From: Pseudomonas aylmerensis
Lineage (GTDB): Bacteria; Pseudomonadota; Gammaproteobacteria; Pseudomonadales; Pseudomonadaceae
Direction of reading: 5' to 3'
Assembly (NCBI RefSeq): GCF_001702265.1
Contig: NZ_MAUE01000010.1
Span: forward strand, 124,001-188,000
Length of the DNA: 64,000 nucleotides
The position numbers were made by a program, and so were the translations under genes. Below are positions 47,992 through 56,573 of the stretch, piece by piece. Under the pieces are notes generated by a model. The model made no database searches and was not told where the DNA came from. It worked only from the letters and a program-made list of their open reading frames with translations. Positions within the stretch are counted from its first letter, which is position 1. Every line of letters starts with the position of its first letter.

Positions 47992-48741
47992 CTAAAGCAC
48001 CCGGCCATCCCACCCCACTGTCACATGCCGTGGCAACTCGCGCCGATGTTCCAGCAGCCATGCATCCAGCGTATGCCCCACATGGGTCAGTACCCCCAAC
48101 TGCGCACCGGTGTCGGCAATACTCTGCAACGCCAGCGTCAGGTCATTGTGATTGCGCGGAGCTTGCGGCTGCGGCGGCATGGAGCAATCCAGCACCAGCA
48201 CTTCCAGCGGCTGGCGTTGCAACCAGGCCAGCGTGTCAGGCGGCAGGCCGACGGTGTCGGTAAGGTAGGCGATGCGGCGCCCCTCGCCTTCGAGCAGGTA
48301 ACCCAGGGTCAGCCTGGAATGTTGCAACGGCAACGCGGTAACGCTCAGCGCGCCGAACTGCCGGGTTTCGAACGCGGTAAACGGCTGGCTGAAATCGAGG
48401 ATGCCGGGGTGCTTGTAGAGGTCGGACAAAGCTTCCGGATCCGCCGGGCCGTGCACCGGTATCACCAGCCCCTGGCCCCAGCGCAAGTGCAGCAAGCCTT
48501 GCGCATGATCGGCGTGATAGTGGGTCTGGAAAATCCCGTTGAAACTGCGCGGCGGGAAACGTTCGGTGAGGTCGGGCAAGCCGCTGTCGATCAGCCAGCG
48601 CTGGTCGCCGCATTCGATCAGCGCGCTGCACGGTCGGCGGCGCAGGCTTGCATCGCTGCGCGCCATTGCGCACGCCGCGCACTCGCAGCCATACACCGGG
48701 ACTTGCCGCGCGTCACCGGTGCCGAGCAGGGTCAGGCGCAT
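47992..48741 (-). CDS. phnP: Phosphoribosyl 1,2-cyclic phosphate phosphodiesterase
   Basis: Metallo-beta-lactamase-fold hydrolase (249 aa) that opens 5-phosphoribosyl 1,2-cyclic phosphate from C-P lyase to ribose 1,5-bisphosphate. The metal site is QTHYHADHAQG (His74, His76, Asp78, His79), plus LTDTVGLPP and LTHVGHTLDAWL. Near the N-terminus VYGCECAACA gives Cys19, Cys21 and Cys24, the structural zinc site typical of PhnP. Start at 48741 (MRLTLLGTGD) lies 10 nt inside phnN. Last gene of the operon. Confidence 0.92.
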   Translation of the reverse strand: MRLTLLGTGDARQVPVYGCECAACAMARSDASLRRRPCSALIECGDQRWLIDSGLPDLTERFPPRSFNGIFQTHYHADHAQGLLHLRWGQGLVIPVHGPADPEALSDLYKHPGILDFSQPFTAFETRQFGALSVTALPLQHSRLTLGYLLEGEGRRIAYLTDTVGLPPDTLAWLQRQPLEVLVLDCSMPPQPQAPRNHNDLTLALQSIADTGAQLGVLTHVGHTLDAWLLEHRRELPRHVTVGWDGRVL

Positions 48742-49307
48742 GCCGAGTGCCCGTGGTCGAGGCAGCACAGCAGGCGCTCGACGGTGTGTTCCAGCGGGCC
48801 GGAATTGTCCAGCACGAACAACCCCGCGCCATTGCCGCTGATCAGTTGCGCCGTGAAGCGTGCATTGCGTGCCAGGCGCTCCTCGATATCCGCCAGGGAC
48901 TCGCGTCCTCGCGCGACCAGGCGCTGGCGCAACACGGCTTGATCCACCGTCAGCAACAGCACCAGCAGGTTCGGATAGCGCTCGCGGGTCTGCGCCAGGT
49001 GCGCACGCGAGCCGTTGACCAGCACGTCCTGCCCCGCCGCCAGCCAGTCGTCGATTTCCCGGGGAATCCCGTAGGACAACCCATTGGCCTGCCAACTGAG
49101 GGCAAACCCACCCTCGGCCTGCAGCGCCGCGAACTGCTGCGGGCTCACGCCCTGGGCCGCTTCACCCACCGCTTCCGCCGAGCGGGTGATCACGCGGCGC
49201 ACGATGCGGCAGCCGCGCTCGGCCAAGCGCGGGCGTGCGGCATCCAGCAGGCTGTCCTTGCCCGAACCGGATGGCCCGATGAGATAGATCAACCTGCCCA
49301 CCATCAA
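48732..49307 (-). CDS. phnN: Ribose 1,5-bisphosphate phosphokinase
   Basis: The 191-aa kinase has Walker A LIGPSGSGKDSL (residues 11-19), and converts ribose 1,5-bisphosphate to PRPP, completing phosphonate breakdown. The GMP-kinase-like fold motifs SWQANGLSYGIPREID and VNGSRAHLAQTRERYP are seen. It overlaps phnM by 4 nt and phnP by 10 nt, so the last three genes are tightly coupled. Confidence 0.92.
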   Translation of the reverse strand: MMVGRLIYLIGPSGSGKDSLLDAARPRLAERGCRIVRRVITRSAEAVGEAAQGVSPQQFAALQAEGGFALSWQANGLSYGIPREIDDWLAAGQDVLVNGSRAHLAQTRERYPNLLVLLLTVDQAVLRQRLVARGRESLADIEERLARNARFTAQLISGNGAGLFVLDNSGPLEHTVERLLCCLDHGHSACA

Positions 49308-50449
49308 AACACCCTCTTCGCCTGTCGCCAGACTTGTTGCACTACAGGAAGCCCTTCGCGGCTGCGGGCCTGTACCAGGTCCGCGCGCAGACCAATGGCA
49401 ATTTCACCGCGATCCGTCAGCCCGGCCGCTTGCGCCGGCGCCAGGCTGATCATCTTGACCGCCCGCGACAGGTCGCCGCCGTCCTGCTGGTCGGCCAGCA
49501 CGAACGCAGCCTGCAACAGGCTGGCCGGGTAGTAATCACTGGAAAGTATATCCAGCAATCCCTCGGCAGCCAGGCCGGCGGCGGCCACATTACCCGAGTG
49601 CGACCCACCGCGCACCACGTTCGGCGCGCCCATCAAGACTTTCATGTTGAGTGCCTGACACCCCTTCGCCGCCTCCAGCGTGGTCGGGAATTCGGCGATG
49701 GTCATGCCGTAGCGCGCCGACTCTTCCACATGCGCCAGGGTCGCGTCGTCATGGCTGGCCACCGACAGGCCGCGCCCCAGGCAATGCTCGACGATGGCCG
49801 CGCGATAACGGTCGCTGTACTCCCGCGAGTTGGCCATCTGCAGCACGATAAAAGCGTCCATGGTTTCGTCGTTGAGGTGGTACTTGCCCATGTAGTACTC
49901 ACGGTACTTGGATTCGAGCACGAACTGGCGCTGGCCCGGCGAGTGGTCCATCACCGAGACCAGGCGCACCAGCGGGTTTTCCACCAGGTCGCGGAACACG
50001 CTGAGGGTATCGGGATGGCACAACTCGCAGCGCAGGTGCAGGTGATGCTCGGCGCGCGTCAGGCCGGCGCCTTCTGCCGCAGCGATCGCGTCGAGCATCG
50101 CCGGCAGCTTCTTCATGCGATTGCCCTTGGGGTTCACGTCGCCGATGGAGACCGCATCGAACACCGTGGTGATGCCCGCTGCGATAATTTGCGCATCGTG
50201 GCTGAGCACCGCCGAGGTCGACGGCCAGTCCACGCCCGGGCGCGGGGTCATGTGTTTTTCCAGGTTGTCGGTGTGCAATTCCACCAGGCCGGGGAGCAGG
50301 CAATCCCCGCCCAGATCCTGGGCCTGGGGCAACTGGCTGCGACCTTCGGCGATGTCGACGATCTTGCCGTCGCGCAGCACCACGCAGCCGAGGAACATGC
50401 GATCAGCGGTGACCACCTGGGCATTACTGAGGATCTGTTCAGCGGGCAT
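49304..50449 (-). CDS. phnM: Alpha-D-ribose 1-methylphosphonate 5-triphosphate diphosphatase
   Basis: Amidohydrolase-fold enzyme (381 aa) that removes diphosphate from the triphosphate intermediate. Motifs: LPGLVELHTDNLEKHMTPRPGV at the first metal site, SVMDHSPGQRQF, VASHDDATLAHV and GAPNVVRGGSHSGNVAA, typical for PhnM. The start MPAEQILSNAQVVTADRM at 50449 overlaps the phnL end by 11 nt; the longer frame is rejected because the shorter start fits the family. Confidence 0.93.
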   Translation of the reverse strand: MPAEQILSNAQVVTADRMFLGCVVLRDGKIVDIAEGRSQLPQAQDLGGDCLLPGLVELHTDNLEKHMTPRPGVDWPSTSAVLSHDAQIIAAGITTVFDAVSIGDVNPKGNRMKKLPAMLDAIAAAEGAGLTRAEHHLHLRCELCHPDTLSVFRDLVENPLVRLVSVMDHSPGQRQFVLESKYREYYMGKYHLNDETMDAFIVLQMANSREYSDRYRAAIVEHCLGRGLSVASHDDATLAHVEESARYGMTIAEFPTTLEAAKGCQALNMKVLMGAPNVVRGGSHSGNVAAAGLAAEGLLDILSSDYYPASLLQAAFVLADQQDGGDLSRAVKMISLAPAQAAGLTDRGEIAIGLRADLVQARSREGLPVVQQVWRQAKRVF

Positions 50450-51161
50450 GTGCGTATTCCTCTTCGGCAACGGGCGTGGGGGTCATGTCGAAATGGCGGT
50501 CGGCAACCGCTTCACGGGCAGCGCGGTCGTGGAAGATGCCGATCAGCGCGGCACCGCCGGCCTTGGCTTCGTTGATCAGTTCCAGCACCACCTGGCGGTT
50601 GCTGTCATCCAGCGACGCGGTGGGTTCGTCCAGCAGCATCACCGGCCACTCCACCATGAAGCCACGGGCGATGTTGACGCGCTGCTGCTCGCCACCGGAG
50701 AAGGTCCCGGGCGCCAGTTGCCACAGCCGCTGGGGGATGTTCAGGCGCGCCAGCAAGTGCTCGGCACGCGACTGCGCATCGGCCTTGGACCAGCCACGCG
50801 CCAGCGCCGGCTCCATGACCACATCCAGGCACGCCACGCGCGGGATCACCCGCAGGAATTGGCTGACGTAACCGAGGGTCTGCTGGCGCACCTGCAGAAT
50901 GTCGCGCGGCGCCGCGCCGACCAGCTCCAGCCACGCCTGCGCATGACGTACGCGGATGCTGCCGCCCGCCGGCAGATAGTTGCCATACAGGGTACGCAGC
51001 AAGGTGCTCTTACCCGCGCCGGACTGGCCATGCAGTACCAGGCATTCGCCCGCCTGCACGCTGAACCCCACGCCGCGCAGCACGTTGAGCACCACCCCAT
51101 GCTGCTGGTGCAGGGTGAAGGTTTTCGAGAGGTCAAGGACCTCGATCAAGGCATTCGTCAT
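50439..51161 (-). CDS. phnL: C-P lyase ABC-type ATPase PhnL
   Basis: ABC ATPase (240 aa) of the C-P lyase system; with PhnGHI it supports transfer of the phosphonate to the ribose of a nucleotide. It has Walker A GQSGAGKST (45-53), signature FSGGEQQRVNIARGF and Walker B VMLLDEPTASLD. It ends inside phnM and starts 4 nt into phnK. It is not a transporter ATPase despite the fold. Confidence 0.93.
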   Translation of the reverse strand: MTNALIEVLDLSKTFTLHQQHGVVLNVLRGVGFSVQAGECLVLHGQSGAGKSTLLRTLYGNYLPAGGSIRVRHAQAWLELVGAAPRDILQVRQQTLGYVSQFLRVIPRVACLDVVMEPALARGWSKADAQSRAEHLLARLNIPQRLWQLAPGTFSGGEQQRVNIARGFMVEWPVMLLDEPTASLDDSNRQVVLELINEAKAGGAALIGIFHDRAAREAVADRHFDMTPTPVAEEEYAHAR

Positions 51162-51931
51162 GGCTGCAGTACCGAAGACACCAGCAGTTGAGAGTAAGGG
51201 TGTTGTGGATCGTCGAGGATCTGGTCGGTCAACCCGGTTTCCACCACCCGCGAGCGACGCATCACCATCAGGCGATCAGCGAGCAGGCGGGCCACGGCCA
51301 GGTCGTGGGTAACGATCACCACCGCCAGGTCCAGCTCACGCACCAGGCCGCGCAGCAGGTCGAGCAGCCGCGCTTGCACCGACACATCCAGGCCGCCGGT
51401 AGGCTCATCCATGAACACCAGGCGCGGGCTGGAAACCAGGTTGCGGGCGATTTGCAGGCGCTGCTGCATGCCGCCCGAGAAAGTGCGCGGCAGGTCATCG
51501 ATACGCTGCGGATCGATTTCCACCTGGCCCAGCCAGTCCAGGCCGGCACCGCGCAGTTGCGCATAGTTGCGCACGCCCTGGGCCATCAGGCGCTCGCCGA
51601 TATTCGCGCCGGCCGACACGCCCATGCGCAGGCCGTCGCGGGGGTTCTGCTCGACAAAGCCCCATTCGGTGCGCAGCAAGGTGCGGCGCTCGGCTTCGCT
51701 GGCGCTGTAGAGGTCAAGCCATTCGCCGTCCTTGCTGCGATAGCCGATGCTCCCCGCCTGCGGTGGCAAACGCCCGCTCAGCAGCGAGAGCAAGGTGGAT
51801 TTGCCCGAGCCGGACTCGCCGACGATGCCCAGCACTTCGCCGGGGTACAGGTCAAAACTGACGCCCTGGCAACCCTTCTCCGGGCCGTACAACAGGGACA
51901 GGTCGCGGACTTGCAATAACGGCTGGCTCAC
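51158..51931 (-). CDS. phnK: C-P lyase ABC-type ATPase PhnK
   Basis: The 257-aa ABC ATPase binds the C-P lyase core complex. Walker A is [11 protein letters not shown], signature FSGGMQQRLQIARNL, and Walker B LVFMDEPTGGLD; the DLYSASEAERRTLLRTEWGFVEQNPRDGLRM stretch is typical for PhnK. I choose the GTG at 51931 because GGAGAA precedes it and it overlaps the phnJ stop by 4 nt (GTGA); an upstream in-frame ATG would run into phnJ. Confidence 0.92.
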   Translation of the reverse strand: MSQPLLQVRDLSLLYGPEKGCQGVSFDLYPGEVLGIVGESGSGKSTLLSLLSGRLPPQAGSIGYRSKDGEWLDLYSASEAERRTLLRTEWGFVEQNPRDGLRMGVSAGANIGERLMAQGVRNYAQLRGAGLDWLGQVEIDPQRIDDLPRTFSGGMQQRLQIARNLVSSPRLVFMDEPTGGLDVSVQARLLDLLRGLVRELDLAVVIVTHDLAVARLLADRLMVMRRSRVVETGLTDQILDDPQHPYSQLLVSSVLQP

Positions 51932-52794
51932 TGGTTGTTCTCCTTGACCCGCTGGGCGCAATACCAGGTGTCGGAACACACGAAACTCTGGGTCCCGGCG
52001 TCATCCAGAATCAGCTCATCGAGGAACGATTCATGGCTGCCGCAGATGGCGCAGTTGTGCTCCCACTGCTGCACTTCGAACGGGTGATCCTCGAAGTCCA
52101 GACTGGTGACCTGGGTGTAGGGCGGCACCGCGTACAGGCGCTTTTCGCGACCGGCGCCGAACAGCATCAAGGCCGGGCTCATGTCGAGCTTGGGGTTGTC
52201 GAATTTGGGAATCGGCGACGGGTCCATCACGTAGCGCTCATCGACCATCACCGGGTACGCATAGCTGGTGGCGATATGGCCAAAGGTGGCGATGTCTTCG
52301 TAGAGCTTCACGTGCATCACCCCGTAATCATTCAGCGCGTGCATGGTGCGCGTCTCGGTTTCCGACGGTTCGATAAAGCGCAGCGGTTCCGGGATCGGCA
52401 CCTGGTAAACCATGACCTGGCCGGCTTGCAGCGGGGTCTCCGGGATGCGGTGGCGGGTCTGGATCACCGTTGCTTCAGGGGTCGCCTCGGTAGTGGCGAC
52501 GCCCGCAGTGCGCGCGAAGAAGCGGCGAATCGAGACGGCGTTGGTGGTGTCGTCGGCGCCCTGGTCGATGACCTTGAGCACGTCATCGGCGCCGAGGATC
52601 GCGGCGGTCAGTTGCATGCCGCCGGTGCCCCAGCCATACGGCAACGGCATCTCGCGACCGCCGAACGGCACCTGGTAACCGGGGATCGCCACGGCCTTGA
52701 GCAAGGCGCGGCGGATCATGCGCTTGGTCTGCTCGTCGAGGTAGGCGAAGTTGTAGGCCGGGTCGCGTACCGGCGCTTGCGTCAGGTCATTCAT
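51928..52794 (-). CDS. phnJ: Carbon-phosphorus lyase catalytic subunit (radical SAM)
   Basis: Catalytic C-P bond cleavage. The 288-aa protein has the unusual C-x2-C-x21-C cluster motif: Cys248 and Cys251 (NCAICGS) and Cys273 (FVCSDTWYC), and Cys279 as the likely thiyl-radical residue. GGREMPLPYGWGTGGMQLT and ETETRTMHALNDYGVMHVKLYED are conserved. All key residues are present. Overlaps phnI by 8 nt upstream and phnK by 4 nt downstream. Confidence 0.95.
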   Translation of the reverse strand: MNDLTQAPVRDPAYNFAYLDEQTKRMIRRALLKAVAIPGYQVPFGGREMPLPYGWGTGGMQLTAAILGADDVLKVIDQGADDTTNAVSIRRFFARTAGVATTEATPEATVIQTRHRIPETPLQAGQVMVYQVPIPEPLRFIEPSETETRTMHALNDYGVMHVKLYEDIATFGHIATSYAYPVMVDERYVMDPSPIPKFDNPKLDMSPALMLFGAGREKRLYAVPPYTQVTSLDFEDHPFEVQQWEHNCAICGSHESFLDELILDDAGTQSFVCSDTWYCAQRVKENNQ

Positions 52795-53863
52795 GGCGGG
52801 TGCCCTCGGCCGGTTGGCGCAGTTTGCGGATCAGTTCCAGTTCGGACTGGAAGTCCACGTAGTGCGGTAATTTGAGGTGCGAAACAAAGCCCGCCGCCTC
52901 GACGTTGTCGCAATGCGCCAGCACAAACTCCTCGCGCTGGGCCGGCGAGACGATCTCTTCGTTGTATTCCCCGGCGCGCAGTGAGCGGTCGACCAGCGCC
53001 ATGCCCATGGCCTTGCGCTCGGCATGCCCGAACGCCAGGCCATAACCGCGCGTGAACTGCGCAAGCTCGGTGGCCGAGCCGACGAACTGGTTGACCATCT
53101 CGCACTCGGTCACTTCGATGCTGCCCAGGCAGATCGGGAAGCCCAGCTCTTCGGGGTCGATCCACACCTCCACGTCGCCGATGCGAATCTCGCCGGCAAA
53201 CGGGTGGTTACGGCCGTAGCCGCGCTGGGTCGAATACCCCAGCGCCAGCAGAAACCCTTCATCGCCACGGGCCAGGGCCTGCAGGCGCTCGGCGCGGCTG
53301 GCGGGGTACTCCAGCGGGTCGCGGGTGATGTCGGCGACACGCGCGTTGTCGTCGGTTTCGTGCTTGATCAGGCCTTCCTTGGCGAGCAAACCGAGCACGC
53401 GCGGGCAGGCTTCCAGCGTCGCCTCGGGTGTGGTCTGCGGCCCCGGATATTCGCCGTCGGCCAGCAGCGCAAAATCCAGCAGCCGATGGGTGTAGTCGAA
53501 AGTCGGGCCGAGCAATTGGCCGCCGGGCACGTCCTTGAACGTGGCGGACAAGCGCCGGCTCAAGGACATTTGCGCGGTGTCGATCGGCAGGCTCGGGCTG
53601 AAGCGCGGCAGCGTGGTGCGGTAGGCGCGCAACAGGAAAATCGCCTCCACCAGATCCCCCGCCGCTTGCTTGATCGCCAGCGCGGCGAGTTCGGCGTCGA
53701 ACAGCGAGCCCTCGGTCATCACGCGGGCCACGGCCAGGGGCAGTTGCTGGCGAATCTGCTCGACACTGAGTTCAGGAATCGCGGTATCGCCCCGGCGTTT
53801 TTTTGCCAGCAGGCGGTGGGCATTGTCGATGGCCTGTTCGCCACCTTTGACGGCTACGTACAT
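52787..53863 (-). CDS. phnI: C-P lyase core subunit PhnI
   Basis: PhnI (358 aa) is the ribosyl-transfer subunit of the C-P lyase core (PhnGHIJ). Family motifs include MYVAVKGGEQAIDNAHRLL at the N-terminus, a central RLSATFKDVPGGQLLGPTFDYTHRLLDFAL, GYSTQRGYGRNHPFAGEIRIGDV and VDRSLRAGEYNEEIVSPAQREEFVL. The ATG shares one base with the phnH stop codon. Confidence 0.95.
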   Translation of the reverse strand: MYVAVKGGEQAIDNAHRLLAKKRRGDTAIPELSVEQIRQQLPLAVARVMTEGSLFDAELAALAIKQAAGDLVEAIFLLRAYRTTLPRFSPSLPIDTAQMSLSRRLSATFKDVPGGQLLGPTFDYTHRLLDFALLADGEYPGPQTTPEATLEACPRVLGLLAKEGLIKHETDDNARVADITRDPLEYPASRAERLQALARGDEGFLLALGYSTQRGYGRNHPFAGEIRIGDVEVWIDPEELGFPICLGSIEVTECEMVNQFVGSATELAQFTRGYGLAFGHAERKAMGMALVDRSLRAGEYNEEIVSPAQREEFVLAHCDNVEAAGFVSHLKLPHYVDFQSELELIRKLRQPAEGTRHE

Positions 53864-54453
53864 CAGGCGTGCTCCTCTGCGATGCGGCTGCTGCGCGGCA
53901 GGCCGATCAGGTGATGGCCGGCGGCGAACAGCACGTCCAGGCCACGGGGGAAGGCTTCGCGGCGCTGACGCTCGTGCCAGAAAGCTTGTGGCACCGGCAC
54001 GTGCACCCGGCGCTGGGCCTGGATACCCGGACCGCGCCAGAGCAGGCCGCGACCGGCTTCCAGGTCGGTGAGCTGCACCAGTAAAGTGCAGGACTGATCG
54101 GGATAGCGGTCATTGCCGTGGTCGAAGCCGCCGAGGTCGAGCAGGTCCTGCTCGCCCAGCAGTGCAAACACGGCGTCCTCGCGCTTATCCGTGAGCGGGC
54201 AACCGCAGTGGAAGGCCAGGTTGGCGCGGATCAGCGGCGTGTCGAAGCTCGGCGCCAGCCATAGCGGCGTGTCCACATCCAGCAGCGCCAGGCACAAGGC
54301 GTAGGTGGCGGGCGCCAGCCCGTCAAGGCGCGGGGCCGAAGGCAGGTGCTGGATCAAACCCGGTTCGGCCAGGGCCTTGAGGGCGGCGCGAAAGCCGCGC
54401 TGGGCATCCAGGACCGGGTCGACAAACGCCGGTTGCAACAGGTGAGCACTCAT
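53863..54453 (-). CDS. phnH: C-P lyase core subunit PhnH
   Basis: PhnH (196 aa) is a core component of the C-P lyase complex with a cofactor-independent PLP-transferase-like fold. Recognisable stretches are QPAFVDPVLDAQRGFRAALKALAEPG, CPLTDKREDAVFALL and LVQLTDLEAGRGLLWRGPGIQ. Start MSAHLLQPAF at 54453 overlaps the phnG stop by one base (TGATG). It is the normal length. Confidence 0.94.
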   Translation of the reverse strand: MSAHLLQPAFVDPVLDAQRGFRAALKALAEPGLIQHLPSAPRLDGLAPATYALCLALLDVDTPLWLAPSFDTPLIRANLAFHCGCPLTDKREDAVFALLGEQDLLDLGGFDHGNDRYPDQSCTLLVQLTDLEAGRGLLWRGPGIQAQRRVHVPVPQAFWHERQRREAFPRGLDVLFAAGHHLIGLPRSSRIAEEHA

Positions 54454-54890
54454 CAGTTTTCTCCTCGCACCAGGGTGAAAAACTCGACCTTGGTGGCCGC
54501 CGTGTCGGCTTCTTTTTGCGCGCGGCGTTGTGCCTGGGCACTGGCCAGCGCGGTGATCAGGTCGCTGAGCCAAATGCTCGGATGAGCGCCTTGCAGGTGG
54601 GCGTCGGCCAGGGCGGCCAGTTCGGCGTGGACCTTGTCGCGTCCGGCCAGGTAGCTGTAGCCGGTGCGACCATCAGCCAGGCGCACCACGCAGCGGGTCA
54701 CGCTCATTTCGCCGAGATTGAACGGCGCGCCATTACCGCCCATGCGGCCGCGCACCAGGGTCATGCCGATTTCCGGAGCGCGAATGGTCTGGTATTCCAC
54801 GTCTTTCAACGCGGCTTCATGCGGTTGCAGTTCACTGAGTTGGGCGCGGGCAAGCACGCCAATCCAGTGTTGACGCGGGGACAGGTTCAT
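54453..54890 (-). CDS. phnG: C-P lyase core subunit PhnG
   Basis: PhnG (145 aa) is the smallest member of the C-P lyase core. Motifs: RQHWIGVLARAQLSELQ, APEIGMTLVRGRMGGNGAPFNLGEMSVTRCVVRL. The start at 54890 is preceded by GGAGACC and lies 11 bp after phnF. Normal length. Confidence 0.93.
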   Translation of the reverse strand: MNLSPRQHWIGVLARAQLSELQPHEAALKDVEYQTIRAPEIGMTLVRGRMGGNGAPFNLGEMSVTRCVVRLADGRTGYSYLAGRDKVHAELAALADAHLQGAHPSIWLSDLITALASAQAQRRAQKEADTAATKVEFFTLVRGEN

Positions 54891-54901
54891 CGTGGTCTCC
54901 A

Positions 54902-55606
54902 TCAAGTCACCACTTGGTACTGGAAGCGATCCGAACGGCTGGTGGACTGCGCCAGCTCCACCGGGCGGCCGTCGCGATCGCAGGAAAGGGTAAACACGGT
55001 GAGGGCCGGCAAATGCCGGGGCATCAGCAGCAGCGCGGCTTCATCACGGTTGGGCAAGCGCGCACCGATCAGGCTCTGGGTGCGCGTCAGCGGCAGGTCA
55101 CGCTCACGCAGGTACTGGCGCAACGAGCCGCCGGTGTAGTCGGCCAGCAACGGCGCGCGGCTGGCGCAGTAGCGATGGCGGATCAGGCTGACGGGCTGGT
55201 GGTCGAGTTTGCGCAGGGTTTGCAGCTCGATCATCGGCGCCATTTCGGCGATGCCCAGGTGCCCGGCTTCCTCGCGGCTGGCGTAGCAGTAGCGGCGCTT
55301 GAGCAGCACCGCCTCGACACCGACACCCTGGGCCGACAAGGATTGGCTGTAGGAGGTCTCGGCGCCCATCGAGTAGATCAGCGGCCGGTCGAGCACCTGG
55401 GTGCCCTTGCCCTGGCGGCGCAACAGGCTGCCCTCGAACACCAGCTCATCGATGGCGCGGCGCAGGGTGTGGCGGTTGACGCCGAAGCGTTCGGCCATGT
55501 GCACCTCGCCGGGGAGGAAGTCGCCGGCTTGGTAGCTGCTCAGTTCACGGCGCAGGATATCCGCGAGTTCGCGGTACACCGGCTCTTCTTGTCTAGACAA
55601 CTGCAT
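54902..55606 (-). CDS. phnF: GntR-family (HutC-type) regulator PhnF
   Basis: Predicted regulator of phosphonate genes. The 234 aa have a winged-helix DNA-binding domain (LPGEVHMAERFGVNRHTLRRAIDELVFEGSLLRRQGKGT, about 33-70) and a UTRA effector domain ending RDGRPVELAQSTSRSDRFQYQVV. Embedded between phnE and phnG as in E. coli, so it is co-transcribed with what it may control. Confidence 0.9.
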   Translation of the reverse strand: MQLSRQEEPVYRELADILRRELSSYQAGDFLPGEVHMAERFGVNRHTLRRAIDELVFEGSLLRRQGKGTQVLDRPLIYSMGAETSYSQSLSAQGVGVEAVLLKRRYCYASREEAGHLGIAEMAPMIELQTLRKLDHQPVSLIRHRYCASRAPLLADYTGGSLRQYLRERDLPLTRTQSLIGARLPNRDEAALLLMPRHLPALTVFTLSCDRDGRPVELAQSTSRSDRFQYQVVT

Positions 55607-55642
55607 GCTTAAAAAAAGCGCCGCGCGGGCACCCCTCCAAGG

Positions 55643-56425
55643 TCAGATGAACTGCTTGCGCAGGCGTTGGGACAGCACGTCGATCAGGCTCACCACCACG
55701 ATGATCACCAGCAGCACCGCGCAGGTTTGTACGAACTGGAAGGCGCGGATGTTTTCCCAGAGGATCACGCCGATCCCGCCGGCACCGACCATGCCCACCA
55801 CCGTGGCCGACCGCACGTTGGCTTCGAAGCGGTACAACGCGTAGCTCACCCACAGCGGCATGACCTGCGGGATCACGCCGTAGATGACTTCCTGCAAAGC
55901 ACTCGCGCCAGTGGCCCGCACGCCTTCCACCGGGCCCGGGTCGATGGCCTCGACGGCTTCGGCAAACAGCTTGGCGAGTACGCCGGTGGTGCTGATCCAC
56001 AGGGCCAGGACACCGGCGAAGGGACCGAGGCCGACGGCAACCACGAACAACATCGCGAACACCATTTCATTGATCGAGCGGAAGGCATCCATGACCCGGC
56101 GCAGCGGCTGGTGGACCCACCAGGGGGTGATGTTGTCGGCACACAGGATGCCCAGCGGCACTGAGCAGACGATGGCCAACACCGTGCCCCAGAGGGCGAT
56201 TTGCACGGTGACGATCATCTCCTTGAGGTAGGAGCGCCATTCGTGGAAATCCGGCGGAAAAAAGTCCGCGGCGAAGGTCGCCATGTTTCCGGAGTCGCGG
56301 TACAGCGCCAGCGGGTTCATTTCCGCGCCGTGCCAGGCCCAGGCCAGCAGGACCAGGAACAGGCCCCAGCCGAGGTACTGCGGCCAGGTCCTTTTGCCAA
56401 CCGCTTCAGCGTGCAAAGTCGTCAT
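55643..56425 (-). CDS. phnE: Phosphonate ABC transporter permease PhnE
   Basis: The 260-aa inner-membrane permease has about six helices and the cytoplasmic EAA-type loop [23 protein letters not shown]. Upstream is the phosphate-type [19 protein letters not shown]. With PhnC and PhnD it imports phosphonates. The REPIN (56462-56549) lies between it and phnD. Confidence 0.92.
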   Translation of the reverse strand: MTTLHAEAVGKRTWPQYLGWGLFLVLLAWAWHGAEMNPLALYRDSGNMATFAADFFPPDFHEWRSYLKEMIVTVQIALWGTVLAIVCSVPLGILCADNITPWWVHQPLRRVMDAFRSINEMVFAMLFVVAVGLGPFAGVLALWISTTGVLAKLFAEAVEAIDPGPVEGVRATGASALQEVIYGVIPQVMPLWVSYALYRFEANVRSATVVGMVGAGGIGVILWENIRAFQFVQTCAVLLVIIVVVSLIDVLSQRLRKQFI

Positions 56426-56461
56426 GGGTCACTCTCGGTATATGGTTGGAACCTGCTTAAT

Positions 56462-56549
56462 GTGGGAGCGGGCTTGCTCGCGAATGCTGAGAATCAGTCG
56501 CCGGATGCGTTGAATGACACACCGTATTCGCGAGCAAGCCCGCTCCCAC
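56462..56549. repeat. REPIN, class A, inside the phn operon
   Basis: Inverted class A REP pair (core GGGAGCGGGCTTGCTCGCGA and its complement) occupies the only large gap in the operon, between phnD and phnE. It may keep the highly expressed phnC-phnD message more stable than the rest. Confidence 0.9.
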
Positions 56550-56573
56550 CTAGAGCCCGGTTCCTACAGGGGG

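Noticed and set aside
47780..48061. 93-aa frame upstream of the metalloprotease
   Set aside because: Overlaps the end of phnP on the same strand in another frame, and its composition is not gene-like.
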